This document shows, in pieces, positions 22,299-34,446 of a stretch of 64,000 bases of DNA. Origin of the DNA: Artemisia argyi (taxonomy: Eukaryota > Streptophyta > Magnoliopsida > Asterales > Asteraceae); contig JARVZY010002402.1 of assembly GCA_030686995.1 (NCBI GenBank), forward strand, positions 1 to 64,000. Direction: 5' to 3'. Position numbers and translations under genes: made by a program. The notes under the pieces are model-generated. The model saw nothing but the letters and a program-made list of their open reading frames with translations, did not search any database and was not told where the DNA came from. Each line of letters begins with the position of its first letter. Position 1 is the stretch's first letter.

Positions 22299-24147
22299 TA
22301 GCCCATGACCTTGAGTCTAGCTACAAGACTCGTAAATAATGAAAAGCGCTTCTTGGGAGGCAACCCATGTTTTGTGTGATTTTTATTTGTTTGATTGTTA
22401 TTTGCTTCCATATGCATGCTTTATTTTTATTGTTGGTAGCTCATGTTTCAAACTAAAATTGTGAAAATGCTTTATTTTATTGTTTAACTTCGTCTTAACT
22501 TCATATAAAGGTATTTTGCAAAAGCTAAGTGTAAGGGGAAACCCTAAATTTGTTTTTAAAGAACAAAATTGATCTTGATTCACCACAATATTAAATGAAC
22601 ATGTGTATTAGTATTTGTTAGAGTGAAATGCTTGTATCGAGTCATAATGATGTTTTGTAGGATTTTCCAGGAAGTAGGACATAAGTTTTTCCAGAAATTT
22701 TCCAGAAACTTAACGTAAAGATTTCTGCAGGTCACCTCTGATGGCATCAGGAGTTAACTCCTGACAGCGTCATGTGTAAAATTATGAAAATTTTGTGAGT
22801 TTTATTTTTCTAACGGAGTCTTAAAGTTTTTGTTAATTCTTTAGTTTTATAAACTCCAGAAAATCTGCAAACATTCATTCCACAAGCATTATATCTTAAT
22901 TTGCATTTTAGGACTTGTTAGTATATATAGATTGCCGCCGATTTTACGCGAGGTTGCCTTGTTTGTTTTCTCAGGTTTAACAGGTTATATATGACAAGAA
23001 GATGGTTTGTTTTTCTGGAAGGGAAGCTTTGAATGTTCATTTTCTTGGAGGAAGATCTAACCTTGTTGACACACTATCCACACTAAACGAATCATGGGAG
23101 TATTTGCTTTCATTCTTTTACCTACTTCACTTTTACATTCTTTAATTGAACATTGGGGACAATGTTCATCCTAAGTGTAGGGGGAGGGTAAATGATGATA
23201 CCTTATAGGATACAATTGCACTTTAGTTTGTTTGTTTGATGGTAGATGTGTAATAAAACTAAGAGAAATACTTGTTAGTGTAATTTTAACGCCAAATTTA
23301 AAATTTTTTACAACATTTAAGAGTGAAGCTTTAGCCTTAGCAAGCGTCTCATGGATAGGAGTTGTATAACTAGCACAAAACCGTACCATTCAGAAAAATT
23401 TTCCACCCAAATATGTTAGGTTCACCTTTAGATTTGATAGGAAAAGCATTCATTATAAGTGCTTATGAGTGTACCGGTAGCATTTAGATTCTAGAACTTG
23501 CGTTAGTGATGCATCCTGAGACCGCTAGTGAGACTGCATTCGTGTAGTAGGATTTACTACATGATAAGAGGCATTAGGATCACCCTTGTGTTAAACTCGT
23601 ATCATAATTACTTGACCATTTAAGTCATATTACTTGGCTAGTAAAGTCAATTAATTTTTCCCACACCTTAGCGTTGTACTCATTTTTAGTACACGAAACC
23701 CCTAGTACACCCCTCCGAGCCTATCTTTTTGTTTTGAACTTTAATCATCTTACTTAAAGGAAGAATTTGTTACAACCCACCCAAATGTGCAACCAAATCG
23801 CCTTAGCCTTCCGTGTATGCACTCATCTTTAGTGCATAATTGTTATTTGTTTAAACCCTTAGTTAATTATCTAATTGATTACATGGTTGCTAAGTCGAGT
23901 CATATCTTGTACATATTGATTTGGGATGATTGGAACTCATGGGTAAAGTACTTATGTTATGGAGTAATGGGGAAGAACATCATTTATTACCCCCATATAT
24001 GCGTTAATCTTAAAAGTACTCCAAGTGTTTTGGTTATCTTGATTCGAGTCATTAGAATAGTGATTGTAAAGTATGTAAAAATTCAAGTGTAAGGGGAATG
24101 TACATTCCCTATGATGTATTATTTGGGATGGTAGGATAAGAGTGTAT

Positions 24148-24196
<49 letters not shown>

Positions 24197-24744
24197 GAAA
24201 AATTTAAGAAAAAGAAAAGAAAAGAAAATAGAAAAAGAAAAGAGAAAAAAACATACGGACTACCATCCCGTTTCATCTTGGTTTAGCAACGCCATATTGT
24301 ACATGTAATTAACTAAGATGATTAACTCGCCACCAGTAAATATTGCCTTTATCCAACAAAACCGTGTATTCCATATCCCTACACCTAACGTTATAACCCT
24401 TTGAAAGACCTCTTTGATAGTTTATCCTAGGTGCTTACGCCAAATGGTGGAGGTTTGATCCTTTCCCAAGCCTATGGTAATCTATTTTGCTATGACAGGT
24501 AGTGAGAGATGTTTTCCATTTCCATATTGTGATATCTACTTTATTACACCCGAGAAATGTGAGTATCTAAACACTATTTGTGAGGTGCTAGTGTATGACC
24601 TCCATGCTTGTATTTGGTCTTTAGTGGAACGATTATTTGTCGTAATTACTTTTATATTAGTGTTAAATGACCCATAACTTGTATTTTGATTAGAATAAAA
24701 GCGCATTTGCTTGAGGACAAGCAAATCTCAAGTGTAAGGGTATT
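22299..24744 (+). other. Long noncoding 3' region of Athila A between integrase and 3' LTR
   Basis: No env-like ORF. It holds four AAGTGTAAGGG-type purine motifs (near 22527, 23173, 24085, 24730), the last abutting the 3' LTR as the likely polypurine tract, and a 45-base poly(A) at 24150-24194. Degenerate copies of the LTR palindrome TGACGGCGTCA occur near 22739-22775. Colinear with 59845-62354 of element C. Confidence 0.75.
24150..24194. repeat. Poly(A) homopolymer, 45 bases
   Basis: Uninterrupted A run followed by A/G-rich sequence. The matching site in element C holds a short A run plus a long (TA)n instead. Confidence 0.9.
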
Positions 24745-25306
24745 TGATGAGGCGAAAAATGAACCGTTTTTAAGGGGTCATTTAAGCCCGAAGTCAAGAT
24801 TATTAGATCAAATATTGCCCTAAATCGTTCCTTTTGTCATTTTAGGTACTTTTGGAGTGAAATCTGGAAAAGGAAGCATTTTGGACGTTTTTGGAGCATA
24901 AAAGTGAAGAAAACGGCGAAGTCTTAATTTTCCTTGCTGGGAACAGTACCTGACGGCGTCACATGTTCTTTAATGACGGCGTCAAGAGTAATACAAGTGG
25001 TGGATGTGGATAATACACGTGACGATCCAGAGAGTTTTGTGCATTGGTGATGATGGCGTCACCCAAGGCCGTCATGGTCCAAGTATTAGTGACGGCCCAG
25101 AAGAAATTTACAGATGACGGCATCAAAAGCGGATCTAGGCAATCCTATTTCATTATAGGAGGCGAATTGACGGCGTCACAAGTTTACACATGACGCCATC
25201 ACCCTGTATTATCTATATATAGTTTTCCAAATTTCATTCATTAGTGTGCAACTTTGAGGGAAAAACCCTAGGCCGATTTTCATAGCTTTTTCAAGGGTTT
25301 TAACCT
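24745..25306 (+). repeat. Truncated 3' LTR of Athila A
   Basis: Starts TGATGAGGCGAAAAATGAACC and matches the first 560 bp of the 5' LTR at 44023-45453 with roughly 3% differences by eye. It contains the TGACGGCGTCA cluster (24952-25190) and TATA CTATATATAG (about 25213). It stops at …GGGTTTTAACCTTA, where unrelated copia LTR sequence begins, so about 870 bp and the 3' target duplication are missing. Confidence 0.85.
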
Positions 25307-26349
25307 TACACAATCTACACGATCAACACGATCCTCACACAATCTACATGATCAACACGATCCTCACATAATCTACACGATCCTCACAATCCTCACAATC
25401 TACTCTTGATCCACTTAATCAATACTATTACACTCAACACTCAGGAGATCCCCAAGATCTCAACAAGATCACAATGATCAACACAATGACTAAGAAACAC
25501 TAATACACTTGATGTATATCAAGATACAATCAAGTAGACAACTTGTAATGCAAGTGCACTACTCTATGACACCAACACCTTGTATCTTCTTGATACTTTG
25601 TGTTCTTCTCTTGACTAGTAGAGGTATGTAGATGATTCTTGGTTGAATGAAAGAATCACTCTTTAAACAAAAGAAAACTAACTAATGATCTAAGAAGTGT
25701 AGAAAGAAAAGGAGGATGGAAACCAGAAAGTTATGTGTGTGAAAGGATGGCCAAAATCTGGGAAATGAAGTGGTATTTATAGAATCTGGAAATTTAACCA
25801 TTTTAAAGGGGACGACACCACTAATTGTCATACGGTACCACTAAATTTAGTGGTACCGTGCTAGACAAAAATGCTCCAACTTTTGTCTTTAATGTGTGTG
25901 CATGAGAAGTGCTTAAATAGCCATCTTTCAAGCATGCGTGGTGTAGGATGATGAGTTTAGAGAGTTGTGATCATTGGAATCAGCTTATGTTTCCAGATTC
26001 TAGGGGAAAGAAAGTCAAAAAGTGAAAGCAAATAGTGAGAAACGTCTACCAAGGGGACGGTACCACTAAATCACCCATGGTACCACTAAATTTAGTGGTG
26101 TCGTGGCCTGCTGGAGATGTTTTTCTCAGTTTTGCACGTTTAGGCTGCCCAAATGGGTAATCCTAGGTGAGATATAGCTTACCTTAGCCTATGATATTAT
26201 CCTCATTGTTATGCTTAGAGAGATGAGATATAGCTTGAATTATCCGTCACCATTTGTGCTTCCATTGAATAGATCCTTTGTCGGATTTCAAGTTGATTCT
26301 CAAGCATAACTATCTAGTAAGATAAGACTCAAACATTTGGTCCCCAACA
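25307..26349 (-). mobile_element. Copia (SIRE-like) LTR, 3' end truncated
   Basis: On the minus strand it starts TGTTGGGGACC at 26349, with a palindrome cluster (26100 to 25812), TATA box CTATAAATAC (about 25783-25774) and then a repetitive ATC/CAC-rich R region down to 25307, where it joins the broken Athila LTR. The same order of parts occurs in the SIRE-like LTR at 37286-38817. No PBS and no CA-type 3' terminus are visible, so the end is lost. Confidence 0.6.
25812..26102 (-). promoter_or_regulatory. Palindrome cluster upstream of the copia TATA box
   Basis: Contains a perfect 24-bp palindrome with half-site GGTACCACTAAA (near 25843-25866), a near-perfect copy near 26078-26101, and several half-sites ((A/T)CCACTAA). 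On the minus strand it lies just upstream of CTATAAATAC. Confidence 0.55.
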
Positions 26350-27285
26350 TCTCATGGGTCCAAGGTTGTTAGTGTTGAACATCTCATGCATTTGATGCAT
26401 TTGGTTTGGATGTTGAGAAGAAGGAAAAATTTCCCATGGTAGATAACTTTGTTGTCGAAAGTTGTTCCAAGTGACGGGGTAGTGACTTGAATAACTTTGT
26501 CTTCTAAAGTTACCTCTTGGTAGAGGAGTTCTATCTCGAGGTTTGGGAGTATTAGTTCTTTTAGGAGGAGGAGGAGTGTTTGATCTACGATCAACTTTAC
26601 TATGACCAAGTTTAGGAGACGACACAGGTTTGTAAATCTTTTAATTTCCTTATTAGTAGCTACAGGTATTTCAACATTATTGACTATTATGTGACTTGGT
26701 TTAGGACTTAAGTTATTTTTTAAAATCGACCCTGTTTTGATAACAGATGACGGATCCACGGTACCACTAAATTTAGTGGTGCCGTTACCACATTTAGTGG
26801 TGCCGTCATTTCCTAAACTGATTTCCTCAGATTTTACAAATTTTACTTGTTTAGTTTTACTAGTAGATGCCTTATTTGGATCAAATCCAAGACCCGCTCT
26901 AGCATGTTCACTAAATCTAATATTTTCAAGCATGTCATTGAGTGCTAGTGTTCCCTTTTCAAACTTAACAATTTTGATGGCGTTTTCTTTAAGTTTTTCA
27001 TTTTCTATTTTAAGATCTATACATGACATACATCCAACATCTATTCGCTTATTTTTCTCAATTCTTTTAAGTTGATCTCTTAGTTCTAAGACTTGTAATT
27101 CTAGTTCATGTAGTGTTGCTTTTAGCGTTTTGTTCCTAGTTATGATTTTAGTACTTACCTCACATAATTTATTATATTCATCATATAGCATATTATCATC
27201 TATTGACGAATTATTATCACTATAGTAAGAAGAGTCGGAATGTACCTCGTTAGAAGCTTGAATCGTTAGAAGCTTGAATCATGAG
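26350..27285 (-). pseudogene. Copia gag remnant with coiled coil, frameshifted
   Basis: Minus-strand frame from about 27285, open through SDSSYYSDNNSSIDDN and MLYDEYNKLCEV, then a long Leu/Lys/Glu coiled coil (LKATLHELELQVLELRDQLKRIEKN, IENEKLKENAIKIVKFEK) and the GLGFDPNKAS motif typical of SIRE-type Gag C-termini. Near 26625-26640 the frame shifts by one: the downstream readable product is SSPKLGHSKVDRRSNTPPPPKR… ending MHEMFNTNNLGPM. It stops abruptly at the start of the LTR at 26349, with no pol between, so this is a rearranged or LTR-interrupted fragment. Copies of the LTR palindrome lie inside the coding region (26757-26805). Confidence 0.7.
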
Positions 27286-27290
27286 ATATA

Positions 27291-27292
<2 letters not shown>

Positions 27293-27332
<40 letters not shown>
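27293..27332. repeat. (TG)n(TA)n microsatellite
   Basis: Short TG run followed by about 16 TA units, directly before a GC-rich hairpin. Confidence 0.9.
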
Positions 27333-27335
<3 letters not shown>

Positions 27336-27353
27336 GCCCGATGGGCGGGCTAG
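27333..27353 (+). other. GC-rich hairpin followed by CTAG (possible Helitron-type 3' end)
   Basis: CCTGCCC-GAT-GGGCGGG forms a 7-bp stem (one G·T) with a 3-nt loop, then CTAGT. Plant Helitrons end in a hairpin followed by CTRR before a T, but usually with several bases in between; here there are none. Tentative. Confidence 0.3.
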
Positions 27354-30300
27354 TTTCGATATATTATTTATATGTATTTAAGATATTTGTAATTTAATGA
27401 TATGTTGTTTAATAAAAATTGGCATAAATAGAAAAAGTTATTCAAATGTAACATGTACTTATAGTTGTTACTATATTAAGTATAAAACCATAGAATTTTT
27501 TGTTAAGTATATATTTAATCTAACGGTATTTACCACTATTTAATTTGATATCAAATAACAATAAAAAAAATACTTGTAACACTATATTTTGGAAATTTGG
27601 ATAGTACTATCATATAGGAATAACTTGAACCAATACAGTGAATTGATATGGCTTAGCCTCAGATGAATAATAGTATGCAAGCCTTTTCTAAGACATATCA
27701 CTATACATCTGCATATCGTAACTTCCTCAATAAGTCATCCCAAAGAGGAAATCCGGTATTCAAAGTCCTTAAATGCATACACAACACCATCGATATAAAG
27801 AAGATAGCATACAATGCCTTGAATGCATATACCGCACAACATATAATTATTTAATTATCTAATATAGAGTTGATGAATCATCATTTAAATTTACATACAA
27901 TATGATAACACACAATAACAAATGGTTGCTATGATATTTATTTCTAAAAATGGTAAACATTTACTTTTTTGATCCATCATTGACATTCGAATATATTACT
28001 GAATGATTCCAGAGAGGTGTTTGTAAAGTCGGAAAAATCAATAACTATCTGACTTCCTATATAGTTGAGTGGTAGCACCATCTAAACCAGCACGCATGAA
28101 AATCTCTTCTTCCGAGGGCCGGAAATTGCAGAGAGCCAAAAATTGCAGAGGTCAAAAGTGCATAAAGGATCATTCTTCAGAGAGCCGGAAACTGCAGTCA
28201 CTCCAAACAGTTTTCCTTTTTAAGAGTTAGCAGGTCTACTACATGAAAACATCAAGAATTAACTTGAATAATAAAGATCAAATAGATGAAATTTATATAA
28301 ATGGCAAAGTACTGTTTTTCCCCAATACGAACAATAGATTTCTCAATAGTGGTTCTCGCCATGACTAATTTATCAATAACCCTAATTCATGAAACAGAAA
28401 ACAAAAAACATCGATTAATTGAAAAGATTAAGATTGATATCTGTGAGAATCTATTGAGGGTTGCAGCCACGTTTTTTGTGTTACCAAATCTGTTTGGTCT
28501 AGCATACATGTCTACGGGTTTAAGGGTGTTTGGGACAGTTGGTCAGCATTAAGTAGTTGAATGGGTGTTTGGCACAATATGTTTTGGTCTGTATTTCCAT
28601 GTAGACTTAGTGCAATTGGGTTGTTATGGTCTATATTGCTTCATAATTGCTAAAGATATAAAACAATTAGTTTGACTTATGTGGTCAAGCCCATTAACTT
28701 ATGAAATTCAAGTGTGACTTTTGTTGTCAAACCTATTAACTTAAAAGCAAATATTTCTTTAACATATAGTAACAGAGATAAATTTATTACTTTATACACA
28801 TATTAGTTTATACACATATGAGATTATAACTTTTAAGTATGTATAGTTTAAATGCGAACTGTTTAAACTTAAAACCAATGTTCAAAATTATAAGCATTTC
28901 CAAAATTATAGGCATTTCCAAACACCCCTTCTTTATGTGGTGACATGGCATAATTGTTTTTTCTGTTTCAAACATCCTTTATTCTTGCAGTAACGTAACT
29001 ATTATAATACATTTTATTCTGTAAAAAATACAAAAGAAATAGAAATTATGTTTTTATTTCATACTTGTGAAACGCATTTGCAGTCCTCTCCAAACACAAT
29101 TTGTTCTTGTCCAGCAAACACTCCTCATTCCTATTATAACCTCATCTAAACTCATGCTATTTTTGGAGTAGCCTAAACCAAATCCAACTTACGCTTCAGT
29201 AGCCTAGTTGGAATACAATTTATTTCTACACTTACATGATCCAAAAAACATCCAGTTACTTCAGTATTGGTCTAGTCAAAACAAACTTCTGTAATAGTCT
29301 TATCCAAGCGTATCTCATTCATAAATCTATAGAAACCTAATCCAGAATTACAGAAATGCCATATTCTTATTTATGCAGTAGCCTGATCCAAACACCCTTT
29401 TTATCATCTCAAAACAAAACATTATGTCAACAAAATCGCAAACAGAAAATGACACACATAAAATCAGTAATAGACAAATTTAATCTTACAATCATGATAT
29501 TTCCGTTCATACGTAAAGTTTTGTGTTACACGTATTGAGTTTATTTTAGCTAAAGACATGTTAGGCATCAAATCATATTTATCACTTCTTGTTCTGAGGC
29601 CAAGTTCAAACATTCCCTTATGGTCCTCAAAGTCAGTAGCTACATGCAAAGTTAAGGTCTCAGCGCTATTACAATGTAGCAAGTTTTCACTAATTAGCAT
29701 TGGAAATAACGTGAGTACAATGAATATATTGAGTGGATATAATGATTAAATGATACCTCAACATCCTTAATGGCAGTAGTGTTCTTTTCATCTACGTGAG
29801 GCTTTTACCGATAATTTACCAAATATACATGGTGATACAATATTGGATATTGCCAAAAAAAAGTCTAGTAGAGTAACAAAAGGATCATTGTGTCACAGTT
29901 AGTCACAATTCAGTGCAAATAAAAGGATCTTTAGCTATTAGATATTTCATTTATGAGTATTAGTCTAATTCTAGAGAATTTGTAGTATGTCAGTTGCATG
30001 AGAAGTATTGTACCTATTTTGATGTGTAAGATGAATGTTTCTTTGGTATCTATACTCACATAAGTTGAAGGACGAATCTCCCAAGCATCATCACTTGGCA
30101 AGACTGACCCAAACTACGATGTGGTCCTTCATGTTTCAGATCTTTTCCATGTCCAGAATCCTCTGTTTATAAGTTTCGAACACGAGTTGATAGAAATAAT
30201 GTAAAACTAAACACTGAAAATCAAATAACATGACACCAAATACCAAAATGGAAGAATTATACCTTTATGTTCATTTTAGCTCGAGAGAGAAGTTTGTGTA

Positions 30301-30534
30301 TCATTTTAATGTCTCGAAAACAATATATAACCATTTTAGGACAAACAAATCAAATGATACGAAAGAAAGACAAAATATACAACTTACTCTTTTGACCCAT
30401 CACCTTCTTGCTCCTGGCACATCGACACGGATAATGATCCTGACTAGCCCACTCCTACACCAAATGAAGAGTGATTATAGGATAATTCTGCCACATAAAA
30501 GTGTGCTTGTTTAAAAGTCAAACAGTATACATCC
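27354..30534. other. Low-coding A/T-rich region with scattered gene fragments
   Basis: No complete gene. On the minus strand 29464-29700 reads CNSAETLTLHVATDFEDHKGMFELGLRTRSDKYDLM…, which looks exonic but which I cannot assign, and 30060-30130 reads FGSVLPSDDAWEIRP. Inverted GGGTGTTTGG / CCAAACACCC words at 28525, 28562, 28918 and 29391 hint at decayed MITE-type ends, but no clear target duplication was found. Confidence 0.4.
28060..28125 (-). pseudogene. Possible exon fragment of an OSCA/CSC1-like channel gene
   Basis: Minus strand reads FRPSEEEIFMRAGLDGA, similar to a segment conserved in plant CSC1-like (OSCA) hyperosmolality-gated channels (PSEEE…GLDG…). It is only about 17 residues long and no flanking exons were recognised. 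It could be a captured fragment or chance. Confidence 0.3.
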
Positions 30535-30768
30535 AAATACGTCCCTGTGGTTTGCCCAATTTGACACCATACATCCCTCTCGAAAAAGTTAGGACAATTA
30601 CATCCCTCCGTTAGTAAAAGTCAAACAGTATACATCCAAAAGGACGAACGATGCAAATATTGTATGGTTAACTTGGACACGTGGCACTTAACTAAGGGTA
30701 TTTATGTCATTTTACACGTTCCCTTTATATTTTAACCCTATTTCTTCCCCCCTGCTTCACTGAAACGT
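30535..30768 (+). repeat. MULE left terminal inverted repeat
   Basis: Starts about AAATACGTCCCTGTGG. About 98% identical to the right TIR in inverted orientation by eye. It contains the TCCCT/GGACGAACGATGC blocks and the upstream promoter area of the transposase. Confidence 0.85.
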
Positions 30769-30916
30769 CTAAATCAAAAACCAAAAGCAGAAACACATCA
30801 AGGTAACACAAGATTACAGAAATCCAAAACACAAACACGAATCAAATATCTAAATCAAAAACCCAAACCAAAACATATAATAAAATCCAATTTTATTATC
30901 TGCTACATTGTTTGCA

Positions 30917-33900
30917 ATGGTGGTTGCTGAATGGCGTATTCGTGAGTATGATGATCCAGTGAATGAACAAGAAGCTTATAGTAAGTGTTAATCATTGTAA
31001 TCATAATTGTAATTTTATTATTTGAAACCCTAATTGATTGAAACCCCTAATTTTTGGATACTAATTTTGGCATTGCAGGTAAATATCCAAACATGTTCTC
31101 ACTGAAGATACATCATGGTGGGTTCTTTACTGAAAGTCCATGTAGAAAGTACATAGAAGGGACCTACAATTTTATAGACTTCATAGATATAGACCTGTTT
31201 TCAGTAATAGAAATCCATGATATGATTGAGAAGTTAGGTTACAAGAGGAAAGATTGTGTAATGTACTATCATTTCAAAATACCTAACAATGATTTGGATT
31301 ATGGGTTACAAGCACTAGGAAATGATGGTGATGTGTTGAACCTAGTTAGGTATGTTGATAAGTACAAACTTATTGAAGTTTACATTGAGCATGAGCATAC
31401 AGTATTGGAAACTTATTGGAAATCACCACAGAGAGTGATGATTGAGGAAATAGTTGATGAAGGTCCTAGTTCAACATTAGTTAGAAAGCCCTTTAAGAAG
31501 CCTGCTAAGAAGATAAATAGGATGCCTCTATTGCTTGATATGGGAGAGGGTTCTGATAATGCTGATGATGTATATGGTGAAGGTGCTTTAGTTGTTACTA
31601 CAGCAGTTGAGGAAGGTCCTACTAAGAGGCCTGTTAAGCTACCTGTTAAGAGGCCTTTTAAGATACCTGCTAAGAAGACAAAGCCAATGCCAGTCCCTGT
31701 GGATGAGGTAGACAGTTCTGTGGAAGCAAGTTTATCTGAGTATGAGAGTAGTAGTGAGTCTGATGATAGTGAAGATAGTGACTATATACTTGATGATGAA
31801 CATGTTATGAATGATGTAGATGTGGATATGAAAGACTATTATCAAAACATAGACAAAGATGCAGAATGGATGGGATCTCATTCTGATAATGAGGAAGTTC
31901 TAGATGACAGTCATGTTGAAGAAGCATTTGGTTTGGATGATTTTCATAGTGCAAGTGATTCTGAAAATGATAGTCAAAGAAACAAAACTTTGAGAAAGTT
32001 AAGGAAACAAAGAGCAAAAGAGGGTAAGGGAATTGATGCAAGTAATTGCAGTGATACATTCTTTGTAGGGAGAGAGTTTGGAGATAAGAAAACTATCACA
32101 GACCTTGTGGCTGCTCATGCTATTGCTACTAGAAGGCAGTTATATATATGGAAAAATGACAAAATGAGGGTGAGGGTTGTATGTAGAGGAAAATGTCCTA
32201 CTTTTAGATACCCTAATGAGGGCCCAAATGCTAGTGGGCTAAAATGTGGTCCAAGTCCTAGTAAGTTAAAATGTATAGCTGGAAAGATGGTCAAGTCAAC
32301 TACATGTGAGACAAGTGCATGTGGAAAAGGAATAAATGAGGTGGGTGGAAAGAGAATAAAGGTTGGTGGCATAAAAGGTAATTACAAGTATGAGGTTATC
32401 ACATGTCCATGGACTGTGCAAATATCCAAACAAAATAAAGGCAGGGAAAAAACCTGGACTATCTCTACTCTTACTGATGAGCATACTTGTTTGCAAACTA
32501 GAGATGTGAAGCTGCTCACTAATACTTTTCTTACTAAAGAGGTTGAAGAAAGAATCAAGCTTAACCCCAACATCCCTATTAAAGCCCTGAAAGAGCAATT
32601 ACAACAGAAGTATCAATTAGGTATAACTACAAACAAGGTAACTAGGGCTAAGGCTAAATCACAGATGAAACTTAAAGGTGATTTCACAGAACAGTATTCT
32701 AGGTTAAGGGATTATGTGCTAGAGTTGCAAATAACCAATGAAGATACGACTATGAAAATAGATCTAGAAAGAGATTTCAATCCAAATGAAACAACAAGAC
32801 AGTTTAGAAGGATCTATGTATGCATTGGTGCTTTGAAGAAAGGGTTTAAAGCTGGCTTAAAGGATTTGCTTGGATTGGATGGGTGTTTTATGAAAGGTCA
32901 ATACCCTGGACAACTACTTACAGCAGTTGGCATTGATGCAAACCATGGGACATATCCACTTGCATATGCTGTTGTGGAAGCAGAAACAACAAGCTCATGG
33001 TCTTGGTTTTTAACTTGTTTAGGGGATGATCTGGATTTGACACCTATGTCCAATTTTACCTTTGTTTCTGATAGACAAAAGGTAATCATTTTAATTCTAA
33101 CTTTGCTTTTTATTCTAACTTTGCTGTTAATTCTAAATTTCTTATTTGTTTGTAGGGCATCATTCCAGCAATCTCAAAGATATTCCCATGTGCTGAGCAT
33201 AGGTATTGCTTAAAACATATATATGACAATATGAAGCAATAATGGAGAGGTGAGCAATACAAACTATTGCTTTGGAAATGTGCATCTGCAACAACTGTGC
33301 CAAAGTTTGATAGGGCAATGGAGCAGTTAAAGAAGTTGAGTGAGGAAGCTTATGATTGGCTGGAAAAAATACCACCACAGCATTGGACAAGATCCCATTT
33401 CAGTGGTATGTTTTATCCATTTACTTAAGCATATAAGCTGTATTGCTGTCAATTATATTCTAGTTCATTGACATACATTATTATCCCTGTTAACAATTGT
33501 AGGTAGGCCACACTGTGATGTTTTACTTAACAATATGTGTGAGGTATTTAATAGACAATTATTGGATGGAAGAGATGTTCCTATTATCACATGTCTAGAG
33601 TATGTTAAGGATTACTTGACTAAAAAGATTGTGAATGTTAAAAAAGTAATTGCCAAGAGTCAAGGTCCTTTAACACCAGCTGCTACTGTGCTGTTTAATG
33701 CAATCAAGACTGATGCTAGCTCATATCAGGTAAAATGTTATGTTTACTCACTGCTCAGTTTGGTATTGTTTTATGTGCTATGCCTAATACATGTTATGTA
33801 TATGAAGGTAATGTGGAATGGGGGAACCAAGTATCAAGCAAGTGGTCCATGGGATGATATTTGTGTAGTGGATACCCAAGAAAAGAGTTGTAGTTGTAGA

Positions 33901-34446
33901 AAATGGGAATTAACTGGAATGCCCTGCAAGCATGCAGTAGCAGTGTTAAATGATATGGCACTCAATAGGGTTGAGGTTGGTTTGCCAGAAACCTGGTTCC
34001 ATGCTTATTATTGGCTTGTAACTTGGGAGAAGCAATATAGTTACACCATTAACCCATGCAATGGACCAAACATGTGGAGCAAACACCCTAGCCCTTACAC
34101 TATCATTCCACCAAAGATTAAGCCACAAATTGGAAGGCCCCCAAAGAAAAGAAGGAAGTCTGCAGATGAGATATCTGCTAAAAAAATGACTGCAAATGGT
34201 AAGCTTTCAAGGGCTGGCAAGACTGTTACATGTGATAAGTGCAAACAAACAGGTCACAATAAAAGGACATGTAAGCAGCCTTCTGCATCTGTTGGTGGAT
34301 CACAGTCTTCAACAGTTGGTGGTTCAAAAAAGGCCAGTAAAAATGCATCTTTTGTTGGGTCACAATCTTCAAAAGTTGGTGGATCACAATCTTCAAAAAA
34401 GGCCAGTCAAAGTGCATCTGCCAAAGGGAAGCAAGTTAAAACATAA
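30917..34446 (+). pseudogene. MuDR-type transposase (mudrA-like), five exons, one premature stop
   Basis: Cuts and pastes the MULE by recognising its TIRs. Exons 30917-30980, 31079-33081, 33156-33405, 33503-33729 and 33808-34446 have GT/AG borders and join in frame to 1,061 codons. N-terminal region (KYPNMFSLKIHHGGFF); acidic middle; FAR1/MuDR DNA-binding region (FFVGREFGDKKTITDLVAAHAIATRRQ…CPWTVQ); MULE catalytic domain with D622 (GLDGCFMKG), D686 (SDRQKG) and probable E786 (NNMCEVFN); SWIM zinc finger CSCRKWELTGMPCKH (876-890); CCHC knuckle CDKCKQTGHNKRTC (990). A TAA at 33240-33242 (codon 718) interrupts the catalytic domain. Intron 33730-33807 is 78 bp and in frame, so it could be retained. 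Exon borders are my inference. Confidence 0.88.

Larger units (their letters stand above)
19539..25306 (+). mobile_element. 3' half of Athila-like element A (RT to partial 3' LTR)
   Basis: It begins exactly at the GGAAG target duplication of B, inside the RT codons for ELMED, and continues through RNase H, integrase, a long noncoding 3' region and the first 562 bp of the 3' LTR. The other half (5' LTR, gag, protease, RT start) lies at 40688-45453 on the opposite strand. Joined at GGAAG, the two halves restore an uninterrupted RT motif register. Cassandra sits inside this half. Confidence 0.85.

Noticed and set aside
22299..24744. Search for an env-like ORF in the Athila 3' region.
   Set aside because: No frame longer than about 100 codons and no transmembrane-rich conserved product in A or the matching part of C.
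28525..29400. GGGTGTTTGG/CCAAACACCC inverted words as a hAT-type MITE.
   Set aside because: Several alternative pairings and no convincing 8-bp target duplication.
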